From contig NC_092235.1 in the NCBI RefSeq assembly GCF_036320965.1, positions 7,177,404 through 7,241,403 of the forward strand: a stretch of 64,000 nt of DNA, written 5' to 3'. Both the position numbers and the translations under genes were made by a program. Source of the stretch: Panulirus ornatus (lineage: Eukaryota > Arthropoda > Malacostraca > Decapoda > Palinuridae). The notes beneath the pieces were generated by a model, which was not told the DNA's origin, did not search any database, and saw only the letters and a list, made by a program, of their open reading frames with translations. Shown here piece after piece: positions 34,960 through 47,239 of this stretch (position 1 is its first letter; the number at the start of each line of letters is the position of its first letter).

Positions 34960-37900
34960 TCGTATGATGTCAAAAACCTGATATACCAGCCAATCCTCTC
35001 ACCATATGTTGCTCCAACTGTGCACTGATTATCGAACTTGGGTTTTCTCTCAATCTCCGGTATCCGAGCTGTCACATCCCCAGCTTTTGAATGGACCTTT
35101 GTTTGGTCATGGAATGTATTTGTCAGTGAAACTCCTTAATGACTATTACATACATATAATAATGGCAATCCTAACATATATAATTCTGTCTTTATCAGGT
35201 CAATACTATTGCAGTTGGGTAGATACATATCACATAATGGACTCGTCGAAATATTTTACCCTGGGCAAATCTCTCTTCGTCGTTGTCCTATCAAATGTCC
35301 GACCTTCAAGTTATCACCATCAAACCACTTGTTACATACAACTTTATTGGGTTACGCACCATCAATTCCGTTACCATAGTCTCCTTTTCATGCCAGACGT
35401 TGTCGTGTGGATATGCATTAATCACTTAGAACTGTCATGATACTTATATCCTAATTTCTATCAAAGAAATATTCATTAGGCGGTTAATGGATATCCAAAT
35501 GAAGACATGTGGCTTGGAAAGTGTGAGTGTAACATATTTCTGTTGCATAACATGATAATCTTGGGTAACGAGATGTTTGTGGGTGGGAATTTGACGGGTG
35601 CGCAATAGATGGGAGATACGCAAGGATATGGGGACTCGGTGAGTTGGATGTGCTCAAACTTGGTCCCTAGTTTGGCAGCCTTACTTACTTGTGTCCTCCT
35701 CGTCTGACATTAAAACTCGAGTGGATCACCTCGCTAAGTACCTTTGTTTAACCAGGATGCAGCTTCTGTCTGTGAAACACTTTCTCGACATCTGTTTTCC
35801 ATCTTACAGAAAACTCAAATCATCCAAATATCCGAACGCTGTTTGTATTCTGATCTATCTTCTTCCTGGAGCGTTCTCACCAGTCTCATAAAACCAGCCG
35901 GAGCCCCTGCCAAGCCGAGTGGCTGGACAGTACATTCATATAAACCAGGGATACACTTATCCCCCAGCCTCTGCAACTTGCAATGCTTACTCAAGATTCA
36001 TCACGTCTGTAAAGGGAAGGAGTTCACACAAGTACAGTCACAACATTCTGTTTTTTATGTACGTGACATCCTAAAAACTACTTAAGTAATACTGAAGTTA
36101 CAAAAGTCCATGGAGGGTTGGACTCCAAGTCATTCTTTCTAGCTGATATACCATCAACCTTGTTTAACAATGCCGTTGGCTTTACCCTTTACAAGAGCAA
36201 CATACGCAGGCGCCATATAAGATTAACGTCCGGAGAAAATTTGAATTGGGTATTCTATTCTCGTTCCCTGGTTTCATTACCTGTTTATTTGTGGGACCAC
36301 TTTTGTTTGAGATCCTTTACTGCCTTATATTGATAAAAAAAAGTGTGTTTACTCACGAATTCTCAATCACCAACGCTTCTCCCGGGAAACATGCGAAAGG
36401 TAAACGTGACAAGTGTTTGTGGATCTTCCTTTAGCGTTGTCAACAAAATGATTGCCAGTACTTTCCATATGAGAGGTAAGCCAAACGGGCGTTAAGAAAT
36501 CCTGATAAAGACCGCGTTTCAAGGTTATCCCATCTAGTTACCGTAAGTCCAACTACACATAAATGTACATTATTACATCTTGTAAATGATAAATCACTGA
36601 ATAACATCAAATGAGACATTCTTTCGTCCAGCAGAAACAACAGAAATACAACTGAAAGAAAAAACTAAATTTTGATGAAATTCACTGAAGCTTTGTGGCC
36701 GCCATGACACATGCCGTACACCGAGACGCCGGCCAACCTCAAGCGATGAGAGATGGCCAGACATACACATCCTGGCTGGGTCGCCAGTCCTCACCTCATG
36801 TTACTTTGAGGCTTTACCCAGTGCTACCACGGCAGAACATTACATCATTGGTGTAAAATATCCTACTGTGTATTATGCCAAATGACTTGTACAACCACAG
36901 GAATACGTCCATGAAACTAATCATTAACTATTGACCGATATATGTTAATGAGTTTTAGTGAATACAAATGGTAATGATGAGCCATCGTGTCTGCAACAGG
37001 TTTATCAAGAGAGAGAGAGAGGTACTTCCATTATAAGAGAATGGCAGTGTTTAACCCAGGCACGTCGTGGTCATCTCGCCATCCTTACGTCGAGCAACTG
37101 CCCCTCATACAACTACCCCCCCCCCCCTCCCCCCCTCCCCCTCATCGTTACATAAGTTTAATGGGTAATGCGCGTATAATCAGTTACTCGAGCCTAAGAA
37201 CCATTGTAATCATACAGTGAAAATCTGTAATGAAAATAAGTCTTGTTATAAAAGTGTAACATAAATAAGTGTTATAATTCTAGCATTCAAAACGGACGGA
37301 AAACATTGTAATCCAAACACCGTCGAGCTAATCTATGTGAAATTATTATGACCTTAATGACTATTGATTATCGTTTATTTAGTTCATGGCTATCATGTCA
37401 TGGAACTTTTATGAAGTCATTGTTACGTGGCAGAAAACTCATTATATTGACGTGAAAACACAACTGAAATGAGTACACATATTCTGTAGTGATATATATG
37501 CAAATTTCGATTAAAGATTGGTTGAAGGTTGCTGTAGCGGCAAAGTTATATGTCAGAAATAAATATGGTACAGATACCATTGTGCTGTGGATTGAGTATG
37601 GATGTCTTTGGTGAGTACAGATATCATTCTTATATATATTGGGAACGTTATTCAGTTTTCAATGTGTTTTTAAATAATTTTAGTTCGATGTTTATATAGA
37701 AATTGGCTTATGAAGCACAGCGCCACAGGAAATCTGTATATCTTGTGGAGAAAGAATGTAGACTTTATCATTTTATATATTTTCCCTTCAGCTGCTTGTA
37801 ATTTGTTCTCAGAAATGATATTCTGTTTGGAAAAATCAATTGTATAACCACTATTTGTTATTAGTGGTCAAGTTTTGTCTGTTAGATTCCTTTGTTTTAC

Positions 37901-38487
37901 ATATTCGAAGGATTTTGGTAATTTTAACATTTATGTAATTTCCATTTCCTTGTTTGCATTATACTCTGTCTTACAGGTTTTTACTTTCGCATTTTTACTA
38001 GGTGGTATGGGTTTCCAATAACTTGGATTTCTTAAATATTCTTTTTCATAACGAATCATTTTGCTCTTTTTTTCTATTTTCCCAGTCATGCAGGTTTAAG
38101 TTGATACTGGCTCTTACATCATGCCTTTTTACTCCCTGGAAGAAGAAATTTTTGATACACATTTTCCACTGTAATAATATCAAGAAATTTTATTCAGTTA
38201 CTGTTGCTACTTTCATGTCTTATTTCCTCAAAGTTTGTTATACTGTGATCAAGGAACAAGAGTTTCTTGTTAATTTCAAATCTGCGATTTTCAGTCCATC
38301 TGTTTTAATAGTTTTATGGTCCTTGATATCATGTGATATTAGTTCACTCTCCTTTTTTTTGCAGATATTTCCCCAAGTATTTGTGTGCAGTAAGCTACTT
38401 TGGTGTTGCATTTTATGGGGGACAACTTATGTATAGGCCAAGTGTACACAGGTTTATCATTACTGGTATGTGTGTTTATATCTTTGG

Positions 38488-38489
<2 letters not shown>
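34960..38489. other. long stretch without recognised genes
   Basis: Several frames of 60-145 codons exist (e.g. 35006-35440, 38002-38436, plus strand), but none shows a family motif or exon context I can support. A poly-C/CT tract lies at 37110-37142. Otherwise AT-rich. A short or divergent host exon here cannot be excluded. Confidence 0.4.

Positions 38490-38533
<44 letters not shown>
38490..38533. repeat. (GT)n microsatellite
   Basis: 22 uninterrupted GT units. Confidence 0.97.
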
Positions 38534-38534
<1 letters not shown>

Positions 38535-38782
38535 CACCAGTGGGAATGGGAAGCCCGTCTGTCCACACTTAGTCTTGATCTATCCTGACCTTGTTCCATA
38601 CCTGCCCTGCTCCATGCGTATACCTGGTAAGTGGCCTCAAGTTGTCCCTATTCGATAAGTATAAGTAACTAGGTATCTCTTTAGCCAGTCTTCTTAAATG
38701 AATTGATGCACTAGACACGAACATAACTGATGTCATTGTGACTGGTCTTATCAGTCAAATGTCGTTGAACTCTACGTGCGTT

Positions 38783-38819
38783 CCTTAGATAGCTCAGTTG
38801 GTATAGCGGTGGAATGTAG
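38783..38819 (+). pseudogene. tRNA-Tyr 5'-half relic
   Basis: CCTTAGATAGCTCAGTTGGT followed by ATAGCGGTGGAATGTAG matches the first 37 nt of the tRNA-Tyr genes with three substitutions, ending at the intron position. The 3' half is not found, so it is a truncated copy. Confidence 0.75.
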
Positions 38820-39340
38820 GCGGGTTAGATCAATGGTTTAAGGAAAATTCTTGTCATTCCGCTGACGAGATCCTGTCTCTGATTAGTTGCTGAAGATATG
38901 TAGCGTGCGACATTTCTGCAGGCTAATTGTAGGTAGTGTGTCCAGAATATGGAGAACTGTGATGTGAAGGCTCGTGTTTGGACAAGTATGGAGAGCTTCT
39001 GTGATATGAAGGATCGCCTGACGGGAAAACTCCACCTGCCCGTTAACGGCCTTGGTTGAGTGTTGGAAGATGTAACGCACCATCTTTTCCGTGTATGGTG
39101 ATCGTCGGCGGATCGTCCTGAATATGGAATTCTGTGACGTGAGGGAACTTGGTGTCTCTCACGTGTGTTACTGTTCTTGTTGAATCTATCATCTGAAATA
39201 TTGTTAGTTTGCTCACATGTTGGTTTTCCACGTGTAACCAGGGTGCAACTTTTCCAGGTATGGCGATACGTTCATTAGTGTAGAGTGGTGGTGGTCGTTC
39301 CAACTGAAACTACCTTTATCATTCTTCATTCTTAAATATT
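38820..39340. other. intergenic, no recognised gene
   Basis: Contains loosely repeated phrases such as GAGAACTGTGATGTGA, GAGCTTCTGTGATATGAA and GGAATTCTGTGACGTGA at about 38950, 38992 and 39125, suggesting a very old tandem repeat. Nothing else was recognised. Confidence 0.4.
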
Positions 39341-39410
39341 TTCCCATGCCGAGGGTCGAACCCGGGCCTCGCGGGTGAGAGCCGCGTATCCTAGCCACTA
39401 GGCCACAAGA
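39341..39410 (-). tRNA. tRNA-Glu (CTC)-like gene or SINE head
   Basis: On the minus strand: acceptor TCTTGTG/CATGGGA pairs only with several wobbles. A box TGGCCTAGTGG. The anticodon arm CGCGG-CTCTCAC-CCGCG is perfect, with CTC. B box GGTTCGACCCT. No nearby T-run terminator is visible. The weak acceptor stem and the related relic at 12656-12710 suggest a dispersed tRNA-Glu-derived repeat, although a real gene remains possible. Confidence 0.6.
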
Positions 39411-40120
39411 AATCTACACATCTCAATTATTTCCTAATAGAACAACCATCATCATTTTAGTACAAGTGTTTAAATCAAATGTCTGCTGGGAAACATTAGA
39501 ATCTCATTCATGGAAAACGTTTACTTGAAAATATCACAATCGCAACAGAGTCCATGGATAAGGAGATATTCAAGAAACTCTCCAATGCTAAGACTAAATG
39601 ATTTTTCTCAGGTCTGGTAACCGGACTTGAATAAGCGCAAAGAATTAATAGAGAAGGTTCAGAGGAAGACAATAAAGATGGTGCCAGATTTAAAACCACT
39701 AAGTGACAGAGAGGTTTGAGGTCATTAATCTTTTCACAAAGAGAGAAGAGTAAAGGTTGACTTGATCATAACCTTTAGGGCTTTTCGACCACTTTGATGT
39801 CAACAGTGAACAATTCTTCATTAGATACAGAGATAGAACAACCAGAACCTATATGAAATAAAGCAAGAAGATTGTTAGGGAAGAGGTATAAGTACTTTTA
39901 TTCTATAACTTTTATATTATGAGTTGTGGATGAAAGTAATAAGCGATGAAACTAAGGATGCAGACAGTTTACAGTAGTTGAAAATGTTGTGTGACTAACT
40001 TCAAGAGGTGGGTCCCTACAAGTGCCCGGTTCCCTCCGAGTTGCATGCTTAAATATATATACACATTAGGCAGTGCCTGAGTCAGTTTGGGGTTCGATCC
40101 TCAGATCTGGGTAAATAGAT
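39411..40120. other. intergenic, no recognised gene
   Basis: AT-rich. A tRNA T-arm-like GGGGTTCGATCCTC at about 40089 sits just upstream of the tRNA-Met pseudogene. Nothing else was recognised. Confidence 0.45.
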
Positions 40121-40187
40121 GCCTCGATGGCGGAGTAGGCAGCGCGTGAGTCTCATAAGGTCGTGAGTTCGATCCTCACTCGGAGTA
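40121..40187 (+). pseudogene. tRNA-Met pseudogene with 6-nt anticodon-arm deletion
   Basis: Compared with the gene at 34880-34952, the sequence jumps from CTCATAA directly to GGTCGTGAG, losing TCTCAA and hence the 3' side of the anticodon stem. The acceptor 3' side also changed from TCGGGGCA to TCGGAGTA. It cannot fold as a normal tRNA. Confidence 0.85.
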
Positions 40188-40859
40188 CGTGCTTTCTCAT
40201 GAGACGGGGTGCAAAGCTCTCTCCCCGCACGCATAAATAGGTATTAACACACTCAACCCTTCCCTATTTCGCAGTCGTAAAAACGGCATAACGCAACACA
40301 TTTCTCCCACTTCATGAATGGGTATTCGATCCTCCTCCAGGACAATATTTATTTTATTTTTGTTTTTGAAATTCCTTCTTGATTATCAGTGATCTTATAA
40401 AAGACGATAAGAATACCAATAAGATAAGTATAACTTCACTAATCACATTACTTGTCAGCTTGCCAGGGATCGAACCAACACACTACACAAGACAATACTA
40501 CAGTCCTTAGATCAACCACGAAACATACTTTACGAGAGAAATGGGGGAAAATCTTATGTTGAAATAATTAAAAGAAATCATTTGCTTCAAAACTAATATT
40601 TTTCTTAGATAATCTCTGCACAACAAAACGGAAAAGGCAAAGAATGTAGGACGACAAAAAATTGTAAGAACAACAACAAAAAACTTGTACATAATCAATC
40701 CAATTCTACGAAATAAGAATTTGAAACAAAAACCAAAGATATTGTGCAAATGATCATACTTTACGAAGCATGTTCCATACATGAGCAGCAAGTTACTGAA
40801 ACCTGCATACCTCTAACTTAGCTTGGAACCACCTACCTAACCACACTTTTCAGTCCTTA

Positions 40860-43110
40860 ATGTTCGAAAAAAGGCATATGTTATTTAGAAATCCAAAGGC
40901 GTTTTTCACTAAGTCTGTACTTCAAAAGTGCAAGGGCATATATACTTTTGTCACAAATATTTGCTCTCCCAACAAGATACTGGGTACAAAGGATTCATTT
41001 TACCGCAGGATGGAACAAATCTGTTTTGAACTGCTCAAAAAGAAAACTCAGAGCTTTGAGCTTAAAGATAAAGTTTGTGGTATTGTCTTTGGCGTGGCAT
41101 CGAATAAAGCTGGTGTGTACTACAACACAAGTAAAGATGAATTTCAAGGGCTGGAGGATCTAGGGCAGTATGGTATTTCAACCAAAGTTGCACAGTATGC
41201 TATGGTTTTTATGGTGAAAGGGTTATCAAGAAAGTGGAGGCAAACCCTAAGTTGTTTTCTTTTCAACAAATGTATAGAACCTGAAAAACTTAAACAAATG
41301 ATCATAGACTGCATTTGTAGAACCTAGGAAACAGGATTGATCCCAAAGTTCTTTGTCTGTGATCAAGATGTCAGCAGTAGGTCTGCCTTTAAGAAATGTA
41401 CATTACAAATTCAACAACATATTTTGTTGATGCCAGTGAGAAAGTATATTGTTTTTTTGTACTCCAAATCTCATGAAAAGTATCAGAAATAACTTCATGA
41501 AGTGTAATATCAGTAATGAGGGAAACTTAATGAAATGGCAATATGTTGAGGATTCTTATTGCTCTGATAAGTGCATGTCCATCCGCCTGGCATCAAAACT
41601 AACAGCTAGACACATATTGTAATAGTTTTGACAAAATGTGTGTCAGTTTTGCATCACAGACATTAAGTAGAAGTGTAGCAGCAGGGATAAACACTCACTC
41701 AGTACTATGTTCACTGCCACAAGAAGCCCCACATACTGATGTATTTGTAAATAATACGGATGGAATATTTGACCTTTTCAACAGCAGCCAGCAGCAGCAT
41801 CATTATAAACTGAGACAGTGTGCAATAAGTGTAGAAAATGATCATATACATTTCCTTGATGAAATGGAACGCTAAGATCCTGTATATGGTTGGGAGGTAG
41901 TAGTAGTATTGCTTGTGTGGATGGCTGGCTCCTGAACATCTCCAGCATAAAACTCCTCTGGAATGATATCAAAGATCATTACAACTTCAGGTATGTCTTA
42001 AAAAACACCATCAAGCAGGACTGTGTTGAGAAGATCTTAGCAGTATCAGACAAGCAGGTGGAAACAGTGATGCATCCACTGCTCCTAAATTTGCCAATTT
42101 GATAAAAACATTTACAGGCAACAATATTATGTATAAACCCCTAGACAGTAATTGTATTGATGATGCTACCCCATCTTTAGAGTACATTAAAGGTGAGAGA
42201 AAACAAGATATAAACAATGAATATGACAATAGCACCCTCACTGATACCTTTGATCATGACGATAAGGAGTTATCAGAAATACTTAACAATATCTTAGATT
42301 ATGCTGAGAATGCACCTATGCATCCTGAATCCTTTGTAACATGGAAGGATAAAACCAATATTGTTGATGAATTTTTTGCAAACTTCAATGCATATGAAAA
42401 CAGTGTATTCAGTTAGGGAGTGGTATATGGGAAGCATCACAAACAGATAATGTAGAAGTTACATCTCATCACCCTACAGAGGCCTCAATCTCAAACATTG
42501 TTGACAATGATAATATTTCAGATTGTTTTGCTAATTTCAATCCATATGAGGATAGTGAAGATCTTAAGCAGTGACTGGAAAGTATCTCAGAAGAGCCACA
42601 CAAACTAATTTTGTATAATGATATACATTATGATACAGGATATGTTAATCATAAATCACTAAAATGTCACAATGTATTCACTGTAAAGAAGACTTGACAG
42701 AAGAAAGTGGTAATGATGCTTATCATTATGATATTTACCATAAAGATAAGGACTCTGAACAGAATAAGTACTTGTGCTACCCAAAAAGAATACTGGTTGA
42801 TCTAATCAGAGAATTAGAAGAAATGTTCAGTAACAATGTTAAGAGCATAATCTATGAGGAATCAGTTAGTAAAAAAATTAAAACAGTGATGCAAACAGTC
42901 AACTATGAAAATCTAAAAGTTTGTGATGGTGTAGTAGACCAAATTATTGATACATATTTAAGAATGCTGTTACATTATCATGCCAAATTCATCACTAAGG
43001 AGTTAAGAGGTAAACAAAAACTACAAACCAGTGAATATTCTCGTACTAAAAAAAAAGAACAGGAAGATCATGAAACTTTCACACCAGTAATTCAAAATTT
43101 CTGTGTATAG
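40860..43110 (+). pseudogene. P-element/THAP9-like transposase relic
   Basis: Several frames in order on the plus strand match the P-element superfamily. 40860-41325 holds KVCGIVFGVASNKAGVYYNT, FQGLEDLGQYG and AMVFMVKGLSRKWRQTLSCF. Then follows VCDQDVSSRSAFKKCTLQ after a stop at 41323. Then come SIRNNFMKCN, DKCMSIRLASKLTARHI and MCVSFASQTLSRSVAAGINT (41520-41700), DGIFDLFNSSQQQHHYK, and finally acidic C-terminal frames at 42099-42416 and 42664-43110 with a CIHCKEDL finger-like start. The RNase H-like core has lost its first catalytic Asp: the usual VFDE reads VFGV at 41088-41099. No THAP DNA-binding domain is seen upstream. It moved DNA by cut-and-paste in its ancestor but is now dead. Some exon-intron structure may account for part of the apparent breaks. 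Confidence 0.75.
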
Positions 43111-44619
43111 GGTGAGCTGTGTGGTAGAGCTTGGTGGGGTGTGGGGGTGTGTGTTGGGTCAGGATTTGATCATGGTGAGCTGTGTGGTAGATCTTGGTGG
43201 GGTGTGGGGGTGTGTGTTGGGGGAGGATTTGATCATGGTGAGTGTGTGGTAGAGCTTGGTGGGGTGTGGAGGTGTGTGTTGGGTCAGGATTTGATCATGG
43301 TGAGCTGTGTGGTAGAGCTTGGTGGGGTGTGGGGGTGTGTGTTGGGGGAGGATTTGATCATGGTGAGCTGTGTGGTAGAGCTTGGTGGGGTGTGGGGGTG
43401 TGTGTTGGGGGAGGATTTGATCATGGTGAGCTGTGTGGTAGAGCTTGGTGGGGTGTGGGGGTGTGTGTTGGGGGAGGATTTGATCATGGTGAGCTGTGTG
43501 GTAGAGCTTGGTGGGGTGTGGAGGTGTGTGTTGGGGGAGGATTTGATCATGGTGAGCTGTGTGGTAGAGCTTGGTGGGGTGTGGAGGTGTGTGTTGGGGG
43601 AGGATTTGATCATGGTGAGCTGTGTGGTAGAGCTTGGTGGGGTGTGGAGGTGTGTGTTGGGGGAGGATTTGATCATGGTGAGCTGTGTGGTAGAGCTTGG
43701 TGGGGTGTGGAGGTGTGTGTTGGGGGAGGATTTGATCATGGTGAGCTGTGTGGTAGAGCTTGGTGGGGTGTGGAGGTGTGTGTTGGGGGAGGATTTGATC
43801 ATGGTGAGCTGTGTGGTAGAGCTTGGTGGGGTGTGGGGGTGTGTGTTGGGGGAGGATTTGATCATGGTGAGCTGTGTGGTAGAGCTTGGTGGGGTGTGGA
43901 GGTGTGTGTTGGGGGAGGATTTGATCATGGTGAGCTGTGTGGTAGAGCTTGGTGGTGTGTGGAGGTGTGTGTTGGGGCAGGATTTGATCATGGTGAGCTG
44001 TGTGGTAGAGCTTGGTGGGGTGTGGAGGTGTGTGTTGGGGCAGGATTTGATCATGGTGAGCTGTGTGGTAGAGCTTGGTGGGGTGTGGGGTGTGTGTTGG
44101 GGAGGATTTGATCATGGTGAGCTGTGTGGTAGAGCTTGGTGGGGTGTGGGGTGTGTGTTGGGGCAGGATTTGATCATGGTGAGCTGTGTGGTAGAGCTTG
44201 GTGGGGTGTGGGGGTGTGTGTTGGGGGAGGATTTGATCATGGTGAGCTGTGTGGTAGAGCTTGGTGGGGTGTGGGGGTGTGTGTTGGGTCAGGATTTGAT
44301 CATGGTGAGCTGTGTGGTAGAGCTTGGTGGGGTGTGGGGGTGTGTGTTGGGGCAGGATTTGATCATGGTGAGCTGTGTGGTAGAGCTTGGTGGGGTGTGG
44401 AGGTGTGTGTTGGGGGAGGATTTGATCATGGTGAGCTGTGTGGTAGAGCTTGGTGGGGTGTGGGGGTGTGTGTTGGGGGAGGATTTGATCATGGTGAGTG
44501 TGTGGTAGAGCTTGGTGGGGTGTGGAGGTGTGTGTTGGGGGAGGATTTGATCATGGTGAGCTGTGTGGTAGAGCTTGGTGGGGTGTGGGGGTGTGTGTTG
44601 GGGCAGGATTTGATCATAT
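43110..44619. repeat. 63-bp G-rich minisatellite, about 24 copies
   Basis: The unit is GATTTGATCATGGTGAGCTG, TGTGGTAGAGCTTGGTGGGG, TGTGGGGGTGTGTGTTGGGG and GAG. Variants alternate GGGGG with GGAGG, and GGGTCAGG with GGGGGAGG or GGGGCAGG. 63 is a multiple of 3, so four long frames (up to 455 codons) stay open on both strands; these are not genes. Each unit has three runs of at least four G on one strand. The array begins at the very end of the P-element-like C-terminal frame. Confidence 0.97.
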
Positions 44620-44770
44620 GAACTATAAAGTTATGGAATGTCTGATATTTTCTCTGGTAGTACATAAGAATCACATCAGTGATAGTGCCGATGATCATGG
44701 TGATTACACTAATGATACTTACATGTTAGAAGACTCTTTAAAAAGAAGTATAACAAAACAACAGTGAAAT
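44620..44770 (+). pseudogene. possible continuation of the P-element-like C-terminus after the array
   Basis: Directly after the array a frame reads MECLIFSLVVHKNHISDSAD then DHGDYTNDTYMLEDSLKR to a stop. Its acidic, Asn/Asp-rich composition resembles the frame just before the array. It may be the original C-terminus with the minisatellite expanded inside it, but homology was not established. Confidence 0.3.
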
Positions 44771-46538
44771 ATATTTCATATTTCTGATTCAATATAATCT
44801 AAGAGCTTTTTGTAAATAACAACTGCATGAAAAAGTCAAGGATGGACATTACTTTTCTACATACAGTCCACACTTTATTTGATTGATGCACAGCAGGATG
44901 CAGAGAGTTCTTGCATTGGCGGTTATTTAAGCTTTGCCATTTTTTTAATGTTGCAATGTTGCTTGTTTCCAGGATTTTTGTAAATATATGAATTTTCTCC
45001 TTCTTGGCTTCCTTGATTTTTGTAAATATATTTTTCTGTTGCTTGGTTTCTATGATTTTTGTAAATATATTGATTTTCGTTTGCTTTGTTCTCATTCTAT
45101 GTGTTTGGTTATTCTATCTTATATTTGTTATGTGATATTAATATGTACAGTGATTTTTCTTGCATGTAAAGGTTTTATAATTTTTCTTTTTTACGCATAA
45201 ATCTTTTCCTTTTTGTTGTAATGTTTGGACATTGTATTTTATGGTCTGCATGTTTGTTTATGCTTCCTGTATGATGTTGCATTTATCTTAAAACTTCCTT
45301 TGTTCTTGCAAGTTAGAATGACTGAATAATTATGATTAGATTTTGCTCTGCATGGATGTATGTAATGCATAATTTAACAATGTTTTTTTGCATGTAAGTT
45401 TTATATGTATTGTAACATGATAGTTTCAAGCATTATGTGCTCATACTTGAGGAATTTCTTTACTGGATTGTATGTACTTTTTTCATATATATTTGGGTTA
45501 ATGTACTGTACAGTATGAAAATTATGCCAATAAAATTGAAGTGAATTAATCAGTATTTTGTTAAGTTATCCTCAAATATGTACTGTTTATAATATTGACA
45601 ACTTCATGTAGCAGTAAGTACGTAGTTGAATAAGGAGACTCTGGAAAGAGATCTTGTATAACACCAGGACTTTTGTAGCAAGTTTTCCTGCCATGATAAA
45701 GTAGAAATTAACATCCATTAGTTATTTTTCCCATTGTATAAAGAACACCTGATAAACAGGTGTGTCAGTGTAGTGGAAAGATTGAACAACATATGGACAA
45801 GTCTGAAACTTATACCTTAATTCAGATAAAAAGGAAATAAAGGTAAGATTAAAATATGTATGAATATAAGTGAAATAGAATCATATTTCATTGTTGATAT
45901 GATAAAAGATGAAACAGGTAAAGCTAATCATCTCATGGCATGGAACAATGAAGATTAAGATATCAACATGTATGAACACCTCTATAATGTATCTATATAG
46001 TGGTGCAGGCCATGTTTGATTGAAAATCTGGAAGTATCTAGCATATGGAAGTATCTGGTATCTGTAGGCGAGTCAAGCCTTTTGGGAAAGTCAATAGATG
46101 GCACCACTGTCGGGCATCACATTTTATACTGTGGTTAAGCCCTCCACTTTCCTATCTTTCGTGTATAGTCTTTGGGCTGGAGGCGGGGCACCGTGACGTC
46201 ACAGGCAAGTCCCTCCCCCCGCCAGATCCAAACATGTGTTGTGTCTGGTGATGGCGGTTCAAGATTTCCCACATTTATATTGATCTTTACATTATCATCC
46301 ACTCCCAAAGTCACCTGGCATTCTTGTGTTTCAACAACAGACGTGATATATGCAACACCAGGCAAACATTGTACCATTATCTGATAGGTTAATTGGTGCA
46401 CAATCAAGAACCAGTGAATTTCATCGCCGCCATAAGTAAGTAAGGAAGGTGACTTTAATGATGATAAATACGACCTGGTATGGCTGTGTCTACACACTAC
46501 CGCCATCTGGTCAACATTGTACATACCAACATTTAAAC
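44771..46538. other. intergenic, no recognised gene
   Basis: Includes three imperfect copies of a roughly 50-bp phrase around TTTTTGTAAATATAT at about 44978, 45018 and 45057. A TGACGTCA (CRE-like palindrome) lies at 46194-46201 in a GC-rich island, 46150-46230. A 139-codon minus-strand frame at 46135-46554 is not recognised. Confidence 0.45.
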
Positions 46539-47100
46539 TGTGACATTTAAACACAATGTTTCAAAATTACTCCCACAAACGCGAACTTAAAATCCATCCA
46601 TTCAACTCCGTCATTTATTCAGGAACATTTAAGCGTCAGTATTTGAGCGTTATCATTTCAGCTGCGTTATTTGATCAGAGACTTTTAAACTACATTATAT
46701 AAAGACAAACCTTGAAAGTATATCATTTAAACGAAAATTTGTGCAAAGCGTCATTGAAACTTAAACTTTTGATCCCGTCAATAACTTTAAAATTCTCTCT
46801 AACAACTGCGAACTTTTAAACTCCGTCAAATTGCAGCTGTTTTAGGAAATGTCTCATGTAAATGAAAAAAATTATAGTCACTTAATTCAAGGATATATTT
46901 TGAAGTCTGTCTTTATATAATGAACCATCAAACTCCGTCTCTGGAAATAAACATATGCTTTAGTTCAGTTACTGGAAAGAAAGTTTGTACATTCTATTGA
47001 AGTCCATCACTTAACGCGAACTTTTAAATCCTTCCATTTAGCTGGGCCATTCATTCCCTGGCTACCATTCATAATATGGCCTTTTAAACTCTGTGTCTAC
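46539..47100. repeat. degenerate dispersed motif array (ACTTTTAAACTCCGTCA)
   Basis: Variants of AACTTTTAAACTCCGTCATT recur irregularly, e.g. near 46605, 46772, 46815, 46930, 47020 and 47082, at intervals of about 40-115 bp with many substitutions. Probably an old decayed tandem repeat. Confidence 0.5.
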
Positions 47101-47239
47101 GATGTTCTGTTCACCGTTGTCCACAGTACGAGATAACACCAGGAACATAAGATAATGCTTCATACCCTCACATACATTCCTTACCTCTCATATGTAATGC
47201 AACGAAAACACAGCCCACACTCCACAACCAGGCCCTACA

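Noticed and set aside
38002..38436. A 144-codon plus-strand frame as a possible membrane protein
   Set aside because: Phe/Leu/Cys-rich composition comes from a T-rich strand. No family motif, start context or splice signal supports it.
43141..44508. A 455-codon frame with Trp/Cys-rich repeats, and long frames on the opposite strand
   Set aside because: They are translations of the 63-bp minisatellite. A period divisible by 3 keeps frames open on both strands.
46194..46201. CRE promoter element TGACGTCA, also at 51795-51802
   Set aside because: An 8-bp palindrome alone, with no adjacent gene or TATA/Inr context, is weak evidence for a promoter.
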